Positions 43,771 through 53,090 of a stretch of DNA of 64,000 nt are shown here, one piece after another; the stretch's first letter is position 1; each line of letters begins with the position of its first letter. A program made the position numbers and the translations under genes. This stretch comes from CPC320 sp002684375 (lineage in GTDB: Bacteria > Pseudomonadota > Alphaproteobacteria > Rhodobacterales > Rhodobacteraceae): NCBI GenBank assembly GCA_965662545.1, contig CBFIHZ010000016.1:1-64000 (forward strand), read 5' to 3'. The notes beneath the pieces are model-generated. The model worked only from the letters and a program-made list of their open reading frames with translations, did no database searches and was not told the origin of the DNA.

Positions 43771-45605
43771 ATCACCGCCTTAATATCGATAAACCCACCC
43801 GATTGCCGCGCCCAAAATGTCGCGTACTGACCGTTTTGCGCCAACAAGGCCTCATGCGGACCATTTTCTACTATCGACCCATTATCCATCACAATAATTC
43901 TGTCCATACGGGCAATCGTAGACAAGCGGTGCGCGATTGCAATCACAGTCTTGCCCTGCATCATACCATAAAGAGTGTTTAGGATTTCGGCCTCTATTTC
44001 GCTATCTAGGGCGCTGGTGGCTTCATCCAAGAGCAGAATTGGCGCATTTTTCAAAATAACCCGCGCCAGACTAATGCGCTGGCGCTCTCCTCCCGACAGT
44101 TTGACCCCACGCTCGCCAACCAGTGCCTCATAGCCTGAATTACCGTCGAGGTCCTTTAAATCGACGATAAAATCATGCGCCACAGCCTGTTTGCTGGCGG
44201 CAAGGATCTCGGCCTGTGTCGCGTTTTGCCGACCATAGCGTATATTGTCGCGCACTGAGCGGTGCAGCAGGCTGCTGTCTTGTTGTACCATGCCGATCTG
44301 GGCGCGCAGACTGTCTTGGGTGATCTTGGCAATATCCTGACCATCGATCAGAATTTTGCCGGCCTCGACATCGTAAAACCGCAACAGAAGCTTCAAAAGC
44401 GTCGATTTCCCCGCCCCCGACCGGCCCACCAAACCTATTTTTTCCCCCGGTTGGATGGTTAGATTAAGGCGGTCAAGCCCACCCCTGTCGCGGCCATAGT
44501 GGTGGCTTAGTTCACAAATCTCGATCTTGGCCTGTGGCACCTGCAGCAGTTTGGCCTTTGGCACATCCACCAAAGTCACCGGCTGGGCGATGGTCTCCAT
44601 GCCCTCAGACACCTTACCAAGTGCCCGAAATATCTCCGTTATTAGGTGAATGACCCATTCGCTCATGCTATCTATCCGCAAGGCCAACATTGTGGCCGCC
44701 ACAACAGATCCGACCTGAACCCGATTGTCCAACCACAAGATCACCGCCCCACCAACAACCGTGACCATCAACAACCCATTAAGAAGCGATAGTGTAATCT
44801 CCATCTTACTGACGAGACGATTGACTTGGAAAAAAGCGACTCTGGCAGTTTCCATACCCTGTTTGACATACCCAATCTCGGCTTTGTCATGGGCAAACAT
44901 TTTGACCGAATGGATGTTGGTATAGCCGTCAATAATCCGGCCATTCAGGGCCGATCTTGCCGCTGACGCCGTTTTAGACGCCTTTGCAACCCGCCGGATC
45001 GTCCAGCGCATCAGCAGGCTATACAACAGCAACCACACCAGCAATGGCAGGATCAATCTTGCATCGGTCTGTAACAACATCAGCAAAGCCCCAAACACAA
45101 AGGCAATCGCATAACTTAGGCCGCCAAATACTTGCCCTAATACGTGTGAGATCGAATTGGGCGTTTCCATGACGCGATTGGCAATACGGCCAGCAAAATC
45201 ATTCTCAAAACTGCCAACCGAATGCCGGAGCACCTGCCGATATGCCCGCCACCGTATCAGCATCGTTGAGTTCGCGTCTAGCGTTTGATTAAACAAAAGA
45301 ATATTTAGCCCAAACAGCACTGGACGGATCAGCAAATAAAAAACCGCCAAGGCGATCAGCCCCGGAACCGCATAGTCAACAATAAGGTTGGGCGTGGTTT
45401 GGATCACATCAACAAACCAGCCCACCCCAAAGATGACCCCCAGTTCCAACGCCGCAATTGATATCTCAGTCACGGTCATCAGCACCAGAACACCATAAAA
45501 TGGCCGGCAATATCCGCGCAAAAACGCCCACAGCGTGGTTGGTGGCGTATCGGTTTGCGTATACTCACTATAGGGATCAATGAGATTTTCAAAATAGCGG
45601 AACAT
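43767..45605 (-). CDS. ABC exporter, half-transporter with fused ATPase (second of three)
   Basis: This 612-residue protein starts 'MFRYFENLIDPYSEYTQTDTPPTTLW', nearly the same as the third exporter. Its exporter domain is followed by an ATPase with Walker A 'GRSGAGKST', signature 'LSGGERQRISLARVIL', Walker B 'ILLLDEATSALDSE' and the H-loop 'AIAHRLST'. All ATPase motifs are canonical. A longer frame begins at 45707, but the shared N terminus places the start at ATG 45605. It overlaps the first exporter gene by 4 bp, so these two are coupled and may form a heterodimer. Confidence 0.88.
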   Translation of the reverse strand: MFRYFENLIDPYSEYTQTDTPPTTLWAFLRGYCRPFYGVLVLMTVTEISIAALELGVIFGVGWFVDVIQTTPNLIVDYAVPGLIALAVFYLLIRPVLFGLNILLFNQTLDANSTMLIRWRAYRQVLRHSVGSFENDFAGRIANRVMETPNSISHVLGQVFGGLSYAIAFVFGALLMLLQTDARLILPLLVWLLLYSLLMRWTIRRVAKASKTASAARSALNGRIIDGYTNIHSVKMFAHDKAEIGYVKQGMETARVAFFQVNRLVSKMEITLSLLNGLLMVTVVGGAVILWLDNRVQVGSVVAATMLALRIDSMSEWVIHLITEIFRALGKVSEGMETIAQPVTLVDVPKAKLLQVPQAKIEICELSHHYGRDRGGLDRLNLTIQPGEKIGLVGRSGAGKSTLLKLLLRFYDVEAGKILIDGQDIAKITQDSLRAQIGMVQQDSSLLHRSVRDNIRYGRQNATQAEILAASKQAVAHDFIVDLKDLDGNSGYEALVGERGVKLSGGERQRISLARVILKNAPILLLDEATSALDSEIEAEILNTLYGMMQGKTVIAIAHRLSTIARMDRIIVMDNGSIVENGPHEALLAQNGQYATFWARQSGGFIDIKAVI

Positions 45606-45865
45606 GGGCAGCCCCTGATATAAAATTAAAAGCCTTTCTAAATACACGAGTTTATAAAAAATAAAAGCCTTCAGGTTGTATTTAATCCTGTCGCGTGATC
45701 GAGGCAACCACCTTGAAAATTACCTATTTTACCATCACCTCAAGCGCGTTACCGCCTAACAGCCTGCGATCAGGTTTCAACCTGATGTCTTGGCAGGCAA
45801 TCTGGTGCAGGGAAATTCCCACAAATATTCACCAAAAGACCACCAATTTATTTAGAAAAATCTGG

Positions 45866-47704
45866 CTATTTTTCGAAGTCTATATCGATAAACCCGCCAG
45901 ATTGACGATTCCAAAACCCCGCATAAAGACCCCGTTTTGCCAAAAGGTCTGCATGGGTGCCATCTTCGACAATGCGGCCCTGTTCCATCACCAATATGCG
46001 GTCCATTTGCGCGATGGTTGACAGACGGTGGGCAATAGCGATCACGGTTTTTCCGGTCATCATCTGGTAAAGCGTCTGTTGAATGGCCGCCTCGACCTCA
46101 CTGTCCAGAGCGCTGGTCGCCTCGTCCAAAAGCAGGATCGGAGCATTTTTCAAAACCACCCGTGCCAGACTGATGCGCTGGCGCTCGCCGCCCGACAGTT
46201 TCACCCCGCGCTCGCCCACATGGGCATCATAGCCCGTGCGCCCTTCGAGATCTTGGAGGTTCAAAATAAACTCATGAGCTTTGGCCTGACGCGCGGCCTG
46301 GATCATCGCTTGGTCACCAGCGTCTGCACGGCCGTATAAAATATTATCGCGGATCGACCGGTGCAGCAAAGCACCCTCTTGCTGAACCATACCGATCTGA
46401 CCCCGCAAGCTGTCTTGGGTGACGTCAGACACGCTTTGCCCGTCAATCATGATCTGCCCGGTCTCGATGTCATAAAACCGCAGTAACAATTTCAATAATG
46501 TCGACTTTCCCGCCCCAGAGCGCCCGACCAGACCGATTTTTTCACCGGGCCGGATGGTGAAAGACACATCGCTAAGCCCACCGCTTTGACGGCCGTAATG
46601 ATGCGACAGGCCCTGCACTTCGACCTTGCCCTCGGTGATGGTAAGCGGTTGCGCCCTTGATGTATCAACCATCTCAATCGGCTGTGAAATGGTCTCCATA
46701 CCTTCGGAAACCACACCCAATTGGCGAAAGAATGACGACAGCGCCCACATGATCCAACCGGTCATCGCGTTCAACCGCAGGGTCAAGGCGGTTGCCGCCG
46801 CCACCACCCCGATGCTGGCCTCCCCCTGCATCCACAGAGCAAGCGCCCAGCCAACCACGCCTACGATCAACAGCCCGTTCAGCACCACAAGCCCGATTTC
46901 CATCAATGTTGAAATGCGCATCTCAACCTGAAAGGTCTGGCGCGTGGCCTCGATCGCCGTTTTGGCATAACCCAGTTCTTCATTACCTTGGGCAAACATT
47001 TTCACCGAATGGATGTTGGTATAGGCATCCACCACCCGCCCCGTCACGGTCGAACGCGCATCCGATGACGCCTTAGAGGCCGGCCCAACTCGTTTGATCG
47101 TCCAGCGGATCAGCGCCCCGTAGAGTAAAAACCACCCCAGCAATGGCACCGATAAACGCAAATCAGCCTGCGCCAGCAACACCCAAGCCCCTAACAGATA
47201 GGCCAGTGAAAAAGTGATAGCGTCAAACACCTGAAACACCGCCTCGCCAGCGGCCGGCGGGGTCTGCATAATCCGGTTGGCGATCCGTCCGGCAAAATCA
47301 TTCTCGAACCAACCCACTGACTGGCGCAACACATGGCGATGGGCCCGCCACCGAAACAATGTGCCGTAATTGGGCAGTATAGTATTGTTCATCAACAGCA
47401 CATTCACCACATGCAACCCGGGGCGCAGCACGAGGATAAACAACGCCAAAGCAATTAAAAATGCGCCGTGGTTTTGCCAGACCTGCGCCGGATCACCCGA
47501 CAGGGCATCGACCACCCACCCCATATAATAAATCAACCCAATCTCGACCAAAGCCACGACAATAGACGTCACCGCCGTCCAGACAAAAACCTGTTTAAAG
47601 GGCTGGGAATAGGCGCGCATAAACGGCCAAAGTTTGGTTGGCGGCGTGTCGGTTTGTGGATACGCACAATAGGGGTCAACCAGATTTTCAAAGAAACGAA
47701 ACAT
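45866..47704 (-). CDS. ABC exporter, half-transporter with fused ATPase (third of three)
   Basis: This 612-residue protein starts 'MFRFFENLVDPYCAYPQTDTPPTKLW'. Walker A is 'GRSGAGKST', the signature 'LSGGERQRISLARVVL', Walker B 'ILLLDEATSALDSE', all canonical. It matches the second exporter over its whole length, so the pair arose by tandem duplication. It lies 260 bp upstream of that gene on the same strand. Motifs place it with multidrug/lipid exporters of the MsbA/ATM type; the cargo is unknown. Confidence 0.88.
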   Translation of the reverse strand: MFRFFENLVDPYCAYPQTDTPPTKLWPFMRAYSQPFKQVFVWTAVTSIVVALVEIGLIYYMGWVVDALSGDPAQVWQNHGAFLIALALFILVLRPGLHVVNVLLMNNTILPNYGTLFRWRAHRHVLRQSVGWFENDFAGRIANRIMQTPPAAGEAVFQVFDAITFSLAYLLGAWVLLAQADLRLSVPLLGWFLLYGALIRWTIKRVGPASKASSDARSTVTGRVVDAYTNIHSVKMFAQGNEELGYAKTAIEATRQTFQVEMRISTLMEIGLVVLNGLLIVGVVGWALALWMQGEASIGVVAAATALTLRLNAMTGWIMWALSSFFRQLGVVSEGMETISQPIEMVDTSRAQPLTITEGKVEVQGLSHHYGRQSGGLSDVSFTIRPGEKIGLVGRSGAGKSTLLKLLLRFYDIETGQIMIDGQSVSDVTQDSLRGQIGMVQQEGALLHRSIRDNILYGRADAGDQAMIQAARQAKAHEFILNLQDLEGRTGYDAHVGERGVKLSGGERQRISLARVVLKNAPILLLDEATSALDSEVEAAIQQTLYQMMTGKTVIAIAHRLSTIAQMDRILVMEQGRIVEDGTHADLLAKRGLYAGFWNRQSGGFIDIDFEK

Positions 47705-47819
47705 GAGATACTCGGATAAATTAAAACTGCTCAGCTTGTTTTATAACAGTGAGCGTTTTATTCCAGTAGACGCAAGGCAAAGACATCTGAACACAGAAAC
47801 TTGCGGCTCACAGATTTGG

Positions 47820-48428
47820 TCAGTCTTGAAATAAAAACACCACACAGCTCAAGATCATAAAACCCATAATCCGGTTGAACCAGATCAGCCGCGCCGGGGT
47901 TTGCAGCAAGCGGCCAATGGCCTGACCCAGCACTGTCCAACCCGAGGCTGTGCAAACCCCCACAAGGGTAAAGACCAACCCAACTATTACCGCGCTCTGC
48001 GCAGGAAATTCGATTAAAATGAACTGTGACGTAACCGCAATTGACATCGCCCAACCCTTTGGGTTGAGCCACTGGATTGCCGCTGCCTGCAAAAAAGTAA
48101 ACGGCCGATGCCCAGTGTCTTGCGCTCCGATCCCATGTGCGGTGGCGGTGCGCCATGCCACATAGATCAGCAGACCAACACCCGCCCAGCGCAGCACCTC
48201 GCGCAGCAACCAGCTTTGCTGAAAAATCTCGCCCAGAAAAACACCGACGCAAAATATCATAAACCCAAAGCCCAGCGATATGCCCAAAATATGCGGGAGC
48301 GTGCGACGATACCCGAAATGTGCCCCAGAGGCGGCAACCATAGCATTATTCGGCCCCGGGGTGATGGCAGTCGCGATGGTCAGACCGATGAGCGCAATAA
48401 AACTGTCGACAGACATTATAAAATTCAT
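47820..48428 (-). CDS. LysE/RhtB-family amino acid exporter
   Basis: This 202-residue membrane protein has six hydrophobic helices and the family motif 'ATAITPGPNNAMVAASGAHFGYRRTLPHILGISLGF' near the N terminus and 'QWLNPKGWAMSIAV' mid-protein. Such proteins export amino acids or related metabolites out of the cell. The ATG at 48428 has AAGG upstream; an internal ATG at 48416 is possible. A second leftward frame (47758-48252) is a shadow. It lies 33 bp after the CCA transferase gene and may be read with it. Confidence 0.88.
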   Translation of the reverse strand: MNFIMSVDSFIALIGLTIATAITPGPNNAMVAASGAHFGYRRTLPHILGISLGFGFMIFCVGVFLGEIFQQSWLLREVLRWAGVGLLIYVAWRTATAHGIGAQDTGHRPFTFLQAAAIQWLNPKGWAMSIAVTSQFILIEFPAQSAVIVGLVFTLVGVCTASGWTVLGQAIGRLLQTPARLIWFNRIMGFMILSCVVFLFQD

Positions 48429-48461
48429 GGATAGGCCTTGTAAAAAGACTAAGTGGCGCGA

Positions 48462-49622
48462 TCACTCAGCTGATGTCAACAGCGCGGCGCGGGTCAGTTG
48501 AAAATCTGATGCAATCCAGCGCGTCTCGCAATTTTTTAAGGCCCGCCCCAATGCGGCACCCTTTACCATGGGTAAAAGATCCGCGCTTTTAACAGGACAA
48601 ACCGCCGCTGCCCCGCGCGCAATCTGGGAATGGGTGGCAACATCAAAGGGCGTTTCAAACAGCACCGCACGCAGCATCGAAACATCCAAAGCAAAACCAG
48701 CACCCCCGCGATATGCCAGTTCAGCCGGACCCTGCATATTGCCCAAGGCCGCACCGATCTGAGCGTGTTGCCGCGCCTCAGCTTTGCTCAAACGCAGCGC
48801 CGCAATAACCTCTTGGCCAGTGGTGAGCGCCGCCAACCGACGGATTGGATCAACCCGCGCGTTATGCGCAATCTCAAGATGGACAAGCGGTGCCAGCGCG
48901 CGGTCATCGGCTGATGGCAGCAGCTGTTGCAAAACCCCTGTCGCACGCATGCCAGCCATTGCCGGGGCTGGATCGGGCGCAGCGAGTAACTTTTTCATTT
49001 CGCTGCCGACCCGTTCACCCGACAGGCTGGCCAATCCCTCAAGGTTGGCACCAATCGCCGCCAGTGCCTCAGTTTCAAACCCAACTTCAGGATCGCTATA
49101 CATAGCATAAAACCGAAAAAACCGCAGACTGCGCAGGAAATCTTCTTGAATGCGCCGGGACGCATCTTCAATAAACCGAAGCTTCCGCGCCTTTAGATCT
49201 GGTAAGCCACCCAAAGGGTCAATCACCATCCCCTGTGGTGTGGCGTAAAGCGCGTTCATCGTAAAATCGCGCCGGCGCGCATCCTCGGCGATATCTTGTG
49301 AGAAGGCGACAACCGCACGGCGTCCATCAGTGGCGATATCACGGCGAAACGTTGTGATTTCATGAGCCTGACCCTGCGAGACCACCGTCACTGTCCCATG
49401 ATCAATCCCCGTTGGAATACCTTTCAGCCCAGCGCTTTGACACAGCGATAAGACAGTTTTTGGCACCGCATCGGTCGCCAGATCAATATCGGTCACTGGC
49501 AAATTAAGCACTGAATTGCGGACACAGCCGCCGACAAAATACACCTTGTGGCCCGCAGCTGTTAGCGCTGCAAAAATCGCCTGCGTCGCCGCGTTTTCAA
49601 CCCAAGGACCGCTTAGCCGCAT
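48462..49622 (-). CDS. cca: CCA-adding tRNA nucleotidyltransferase
   Basis: This 386-residue protein of the poly(A) polymerase/CCA-adding class II family has the head domain 'VYFVGGCVRNSVLNLPVTDIDLATDA' with catalytic aspartates. Then come 'ITTFRRDIATDGRRAVVAFSQDIAEDARRRDFTMNALY' and the RNA-binding neck 'IQEDFLRSLRFFRFYAMY'. It adds or repairs the 3' CCA of tRNAs. The frame is open to 49763, but the true start is ATG 49622, which overlaps the Nudix stop by one base (TAATG). It is third in an operon hslO-Nudix-cca. Confidence 0.9.
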   Translation of the reverse strand: MRLSGPWVENAATQAIFAALTAAGHKVYFVGGCVRNSVLNLPVTDIDLATDAVPKTVLSLCQSAGLKGIPTGIDHGTVTVVSQGQAHEITTFRRDIATDGRRAVVAFSQDIAEDARRRDFTMNALYATPQGMVIDPLGGLPDLKARKLRFIEDASRRIQEDFLRSLRFFRFYAMYSDPEVGFETEALAAIGANLEGLASLSGERVGSEMKKLLAAPDPAPAMAGMRATGVLQQLLPSADDRALAPLVHLEIAHNARVDPIRRLAALTTGQEVIAALRLSKAEARQHAQIGAALGNMQGPAELAYRGGAGFALDVSMLRAVLFETPFDVATHSQIARGAAAVCPVKSADLLPMVKGAALGRALKNCETRWIASDFQLTRAALLTSAE

Positions 49623-50206
49623 TAGCCGATCATCCGTCGCAAAATACAGGCCGTTGCACCCCAAATATAATACGGACCGTAAGGCACTGTATAGTAATGA
49701 CGTCTCTTTCCACGCCAACGCCGCGACTGGATCATAAAGTTCTGCCTGTTCAGGACATGCCACAAAGGAACTGAAAAAACCTCGGCCACTTCGCCTTGTT
49801 CGGCCTTGGGATCAAAATCACAGGTGATACGCCCCAAAACCGGGGTTACAGCAAACCCCGTGACCGTCTCATGGCTGGGAAGTTGACCCAAAACCTCGAC
49901 TGCGCTTGGCACAAGCCCGATCTCTTCATGCGCTTCACGCAGCGCCGTAATGGAAATATCTGCATCTGAATCATCCCATTTGCCCCCGGGAAAAGCTATT
50001 TGTCCGGGGTGATGTTTCAATGCCGAAGACCGTTTGGTCAACACCAGATGCGGCTGTCCCGCCAGTATCTGATAAGCCACAAGAACCGCCGCCGGACGCA
50101 GCACCCGATCTGGTGGCAGAACCACATCTGGGTTTAGATCAAAATCAGAAGACCCGGCATAGGAAGCCTGTAAAGCCGCATAAAAAACCGCAAGCGGATC
50201 ATGCGT
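49622..50206 (-). CDS. Nudix hydrolase, CoA pyrophosphatase type (NudL-like)
   Basis: This 194-residue protein has the pre-Nudix signature 'LVLTKRSSALKHHPGQIAFPGGKWDDSDADIS', typical of CoA diphosphatases, and the Nudix box end 'ALREAHEEIGL'. The glutamate half of the box differs from the plain Nudix pattern, as in NudL relatives. It probably cleaves CoA or similar diphosphates. The start is ATG 50206, which overlaps the hslO stop by 8 bp, and its own stop overlaps the cca start by one base. Thus three genes are tightly coupled. Confidence 0.85.
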   Translation of the reverse strand, partial: THDPLAVFYAALQASYAGSSDFDLNPDVVLPPDRVLRPAAVLVAYQILAGQPHLVLTKRSSALKHHPGQIAFPGGKWDDSDADISITALREAHEEIGLVPSAVEVLGQLPSHETVTGFAVTPVLGRITCDFDPKAEQGEVAEVFSVPLWHVLNRQNFMIQSRRWRGKRRHYYTVPYGPYYIWGATACILRRMIG

Positions 50207-51191
50207 CATCCGTCGCCTCAAATCCAACCGTTTTTGGATCCAGGTCGTAATTCGCCCCGCAAAACTGGCAATCTGCGGTGACCCGCCCTTGATCAGTGGT
50301 CATCGTTATAATGTCCTTGGCCGAATAGATCGACAGACTTTGACGCACCCTTTCCTCGGAACAACTACAGCCAAACCGCACGGGTTGAGCATCAAAAACC
50401 CGCGGTTTTTCCTCGTGAAACAATCGGTATAACAAATCTGTCGGGGCAAGATTGGGGCCCACCAATTCGATCTCTTCCACCGTGTCGAGCAGCATATTAA
50501 CCCGAGCCCAGTTTTCACTGCTATCGCCACTTACAATATCCGCAGCCTCCAACAAGCCCCCTTGCCCTGACCCCCCCTCGGAGTCAGTAGCGGCAAATGG
50601 TGACGCTTTGGGCAAATGCTGAAGCATTATACCACCAGCCCGCCAATGTTCGGCCCCGCCGCTTTCGGTAGATTTCCCCAAGTTCAATTGAAACCGGGTT
50701 GGTAATTGCTCTGACTGGGCAAAATAGGTTTCAGCGCTGCTGGAAATAGACGCGCCAGTCAGCGGCGAAATACCTTGATAAGGGGTCATGCCCTGCCCTT
50801 GATCAATCAGGATAGCAAAATATCCCTCACCAAGCTGTGAATAGGGATCGCCCTCTGTCAGCCGCTCTTCATCAAAACTGGCATAGGCCCGAATACGGGC
50901 CGGATCGCCACTTTCACTGGGCCCATAATAATCGGTCGCAATCATACGAACCGGGCCCTTGGACTGAACCTGTAGCGACAGTTTCCATTTTTGTTTCATG
51001 CTTTCGCCGATCAGTGCCGTCAAAACTGCCATTTCAGCAACCAGCGCCTCAACCTGCGCGGGGTAATTATGTTGCCTTAAGATACCCGCCAGAACACCAT
51101 CAAGGCGCGACACCCGACCCCTAATATCTGAATTATCAAGTTGAAACGGCAAGACCGTGTCATCCCAGGCTGTTTTGATTGCGAGCGTCAT
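50199..51191 (-). CDS. hslO: Redox-regulated chaperone Hsp33
   Basis: This 330-residue protein has an N-terminal Hsp33 fold ('DNSDIRGRVSRLDGVLAGILRQHNYPAQVEALVAEMAVLTALIGESMK') and the C-terminal zinc/redox switch. The switch has four cysteines: 'RFGCSCSEERV' (CxC) and 'ADCQFCGANYDLD' (CxxC). Oxidation releases zinc and activates holding of unfolded proteins. The length is normal. It is the first gene of the operon and divergent from a second Nudix gene with 79 bp between the starts. Confidence 0.95.
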   Translation of the reverse strand: MTLAIKTAWDDTVLPFQLDNSDIRGRVSRLDGVLAGILRQHNYPAQVEALVAEMAVLTALIGESMKQKWKLSLQVQSKGPVRMIATDYYGPSESGDPARIRAYASFDEERLTEGDPYSQLGEGYFAILIDQGQGMTPYQGISPLTGASISSSAETYFAQSEQLPTRFQLNLGKSTESGGAEHWRAGGIMLQHLPKASPFAATDSEGGSGQGGLLEAADIVSGDSSENWARVNMLLDTVEEIELVGPNLAPTDLLYRLFHEEKPRVFDAQPVRFGCSCSEERVRQSLSIYSAKDIITMTTDQGRVTADCQFCGANYDLDPKTVGFEATDDA

Positions 51192-51270
51192 AAGGGTTTC
51201 CTTGCGGCCTATCTGTTGGCATACGGGCCTTTATATAGTCAGTTCCGCTAAAGGTCCAAGGGGGTAGCAT

Positions 51271-51723
51271 ATGATCAGACGTTTCGGGGCGGTGCCAGAG
51301 CGCAGCATACGCTATACCAGACGCCCGGGTGCCTACGTTATCTTGCCATATCGCGGCATGATTTTGCTGACCTATCAAGCTGCCCCATTTTGGGAGTTTC
51401 AACTCCCCGGCGGTGGCATCGATCTTGGTGAGTCACCAATCCGCGCCCTACACCGCGAAGTTCTGGAAGAAACCGGCTGGAGCCTAAGCAAGCCCCGCCG
51501 GATTGGCGTCTTTCGCAAATTTGTCGATATGCCAGAATATAGTCTAAAGGCAGAAAAGGTTTGTACGATCTACCTCGCCCAGCCAGCCTGCCGAATTGGC
51601 CCGCCCCGTGAGGCCGATCACAGCGCCCATTGGGTACCACAAAACTTAGTGCCAAGCCTGCTAAAAAACTCTGGCGACCAACATTTTATGACCAAATATC
51701 TTAGTCGGGCGCGAGCCGGTTGA
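51271..51723 (+). CDS. Nudix hydrolase (canonical box)
   Basis: This 150-residue protein has a complete Nudix box 'GGGIDLGESPIRALHREVLEETGW' (Gx5Ex7REVxEExG). It is flanked by 'YVILPYRGMILLTYQAAPFWEFQLP' and 'CTIYLAQPACRIGPPREADHSAHWV'. It hydrolyses a nucleoside-diphosphate-linked compound, which cannot be named. GGGGG lies 7 nt before ATG 51271. It is divergent from hslO, and its end overlaps the convergent response-regulator phosphatase gene by 23 bp. Confidence 0.88.
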   Translation: MIRRFGAVPERSIRYTRRPGAYVILPYRGMILLTYQAAPFWEFQLPGGGIDLGESPIRALHREVLEETGWSLSKPRRIGVFRKFVDMPEYSLKAEKVCTIYLAQPACRIGPPREADHSAHWVPQNLVPSLLKNSGDQHFMTKYLSRARAG

Positions 51724-52981
51724 ATTCAAACAGAGCGGCAGAGATATCATCATCAAGCTGCGCATCCGATGCCATGGTTAATTTCAATTTGGCAAAAAGC
51801 TCGTCCAGAAATCTCAGACCGCCTGAATCAACATCACAGGACCTCACCAATTCCAACAACCCATCCTCTTCAAGCATGTCACCGTGCTTTGTTTTACACT
51901 CTGTGAACCCATCAGAGTACAGAAAGAGCCGGTCGCCCCTTTTCAAATATGTCTTAAATACAGAATAAGTTGCATCCGCCACCAGACCGATTGGCAAGCC
52001 ACCGGCGCCCAAAAATTCCATACCTCCATCGGCGCGGATCAACAGCGGATGCGGATGACCGGCCTGCACAAGATCCACCTCACCACTGTGCAGATCTACC
52101 GTTCCATACACCATGGTGAAGTATTCAATCACGCCAGAATCGCCCGCCAATCTTTGATTTAACAGATGTGCAACCTCTTGCGGTGACCGCAAATCGAACC
52201 CACCACCGGCGCGGGCCCGCATAGCAATGTTGTAATCAGGAAACTCATTGTTCAAATACCCCCCGACCTGCGCCGTCATCAGCGCCGAGGTAATGCCATG
52301 ACCCGAGACGTCAATACAATAAAACCCAACATGATCCTGATCACTGTTCAGCACACCCACAAGATCTCCACCAACGTGACCACAGGGTTGGAGCAATAGG
52401 CTAACACGCGAGGTCCCAAAATCGCGCTGCCGTTCTGGCACTAATGCCTGTTGAATTTTGCGTGCCTGCAGCAGATCTTGATCAATCGCGTCATACACTG
52501 TCCGCAATTCCGCCAGCGTATCAGTAACCAGAGTATTCTGCTCGGTAAGAGACCGATGCATGTCAATGATACGTTGCCCGGCCTTAATGCGCGCTTGCAA
52601 CTCACTGGCATTCATGGGTTTGGTCAGGAAATCATCAACGCCTATTTCCAAGCCCCGCATAACCTCAATCTTTTCGCTTCTCGAGCTTACAAGAATAAAA
52701 TAACCATAATTTTCCCGTGGGATCGCCCGGAACGCCTGACAAAACTCCAGACCATTCATATTGGGCATCATCCATTCGCAAATCACCAAATCAGGGGGGT
52801 TTGTCTGACAAACCTCAAGCGCCTCAGCACAAGAGCTCACCGAATAAACCTGAAACCCCCACCGAACCAAAGAGGCCGATAATATCTTGCGTTGCACCCC
52901 ACTATCGTCGACCACCAAGGCACGGCTTGGAATATCCGATTGTGGTTCTGGTTTTATGGATGATGATCTCAATGTTTGCAC
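51701..52981 (-). CDS. Response regulator with PP2C-type serine phosphatase domain
   Basis: This 426-residue protein has an N-terminal receiver-like domain (residues about 20-135) with the acidic pair in 'RALVVDDSGVQ' and the Lys of 'DDFLTKPMNA'. The phospho-acceptor position reads 'DLVICEWMMPNMNG', with Glu (codon 52775-52777) where Asp is expected. A coiled linker then precedes a PP2C/SpoIIE phosphatase domain with 'GHVGGDLVGVL', 'VDVSGHGI' type Asp-Gly motifs and 'LFLYSDGFTE'. It likely dephosphorylates an anti-sigma antagonist, as in the general stress response. Translation starts at GTG 52981 with AAGGAAGC upstream. It overlaps the Nudix gene by 23 bp. Confidence 0.87.
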   Translation of the reverse strand: MQTLRSSSIKPEPQSDIPSRALVVDDSGVQRKILSASLVRWGFQVYSVSSCAEALEVCQTNPPDLVICEWMMPNMNGLEFCQAFRAIPRENYGYFILVSSRSEKIEVMRGLEIGVDDFLTKPMNASELQARIKAGQRIIDMHRSLTEQNTLVTDTLAELRTVYDAIDQDLLQARKIQQALVPERQRDFGTSRVSLLLQPCGHVGGDLVGVLNSDQDHVGFYCIDVSGHGITSALMTAQVGGYLNNEFPDYNIAMRARAGGGFDLRSPQEVAHLLNQRLAGDSGVIEYFTMVYGTVDLHSGEVDLVQAGHPHPLLIRADGGMEFLGAGGLPIGLVADATYSVFKTYLKRGDRLFLYSDGFTECKTKHGDMLEEDGLLELVRSCDVDSGGLRFLDELFAKLKLTMASDAQLDDDISAALFEFNRLAPD

Positions 52982-53090
52982 AACGCTTCCTTAGAGCGTC
53001 TGTATATGTATCCATTCTTAACAAGTTATAAACCAAATCGCCTTGGCTGACTTAAAATTACCGTTAGCCTAAAACCGCTAGAACACCTCT

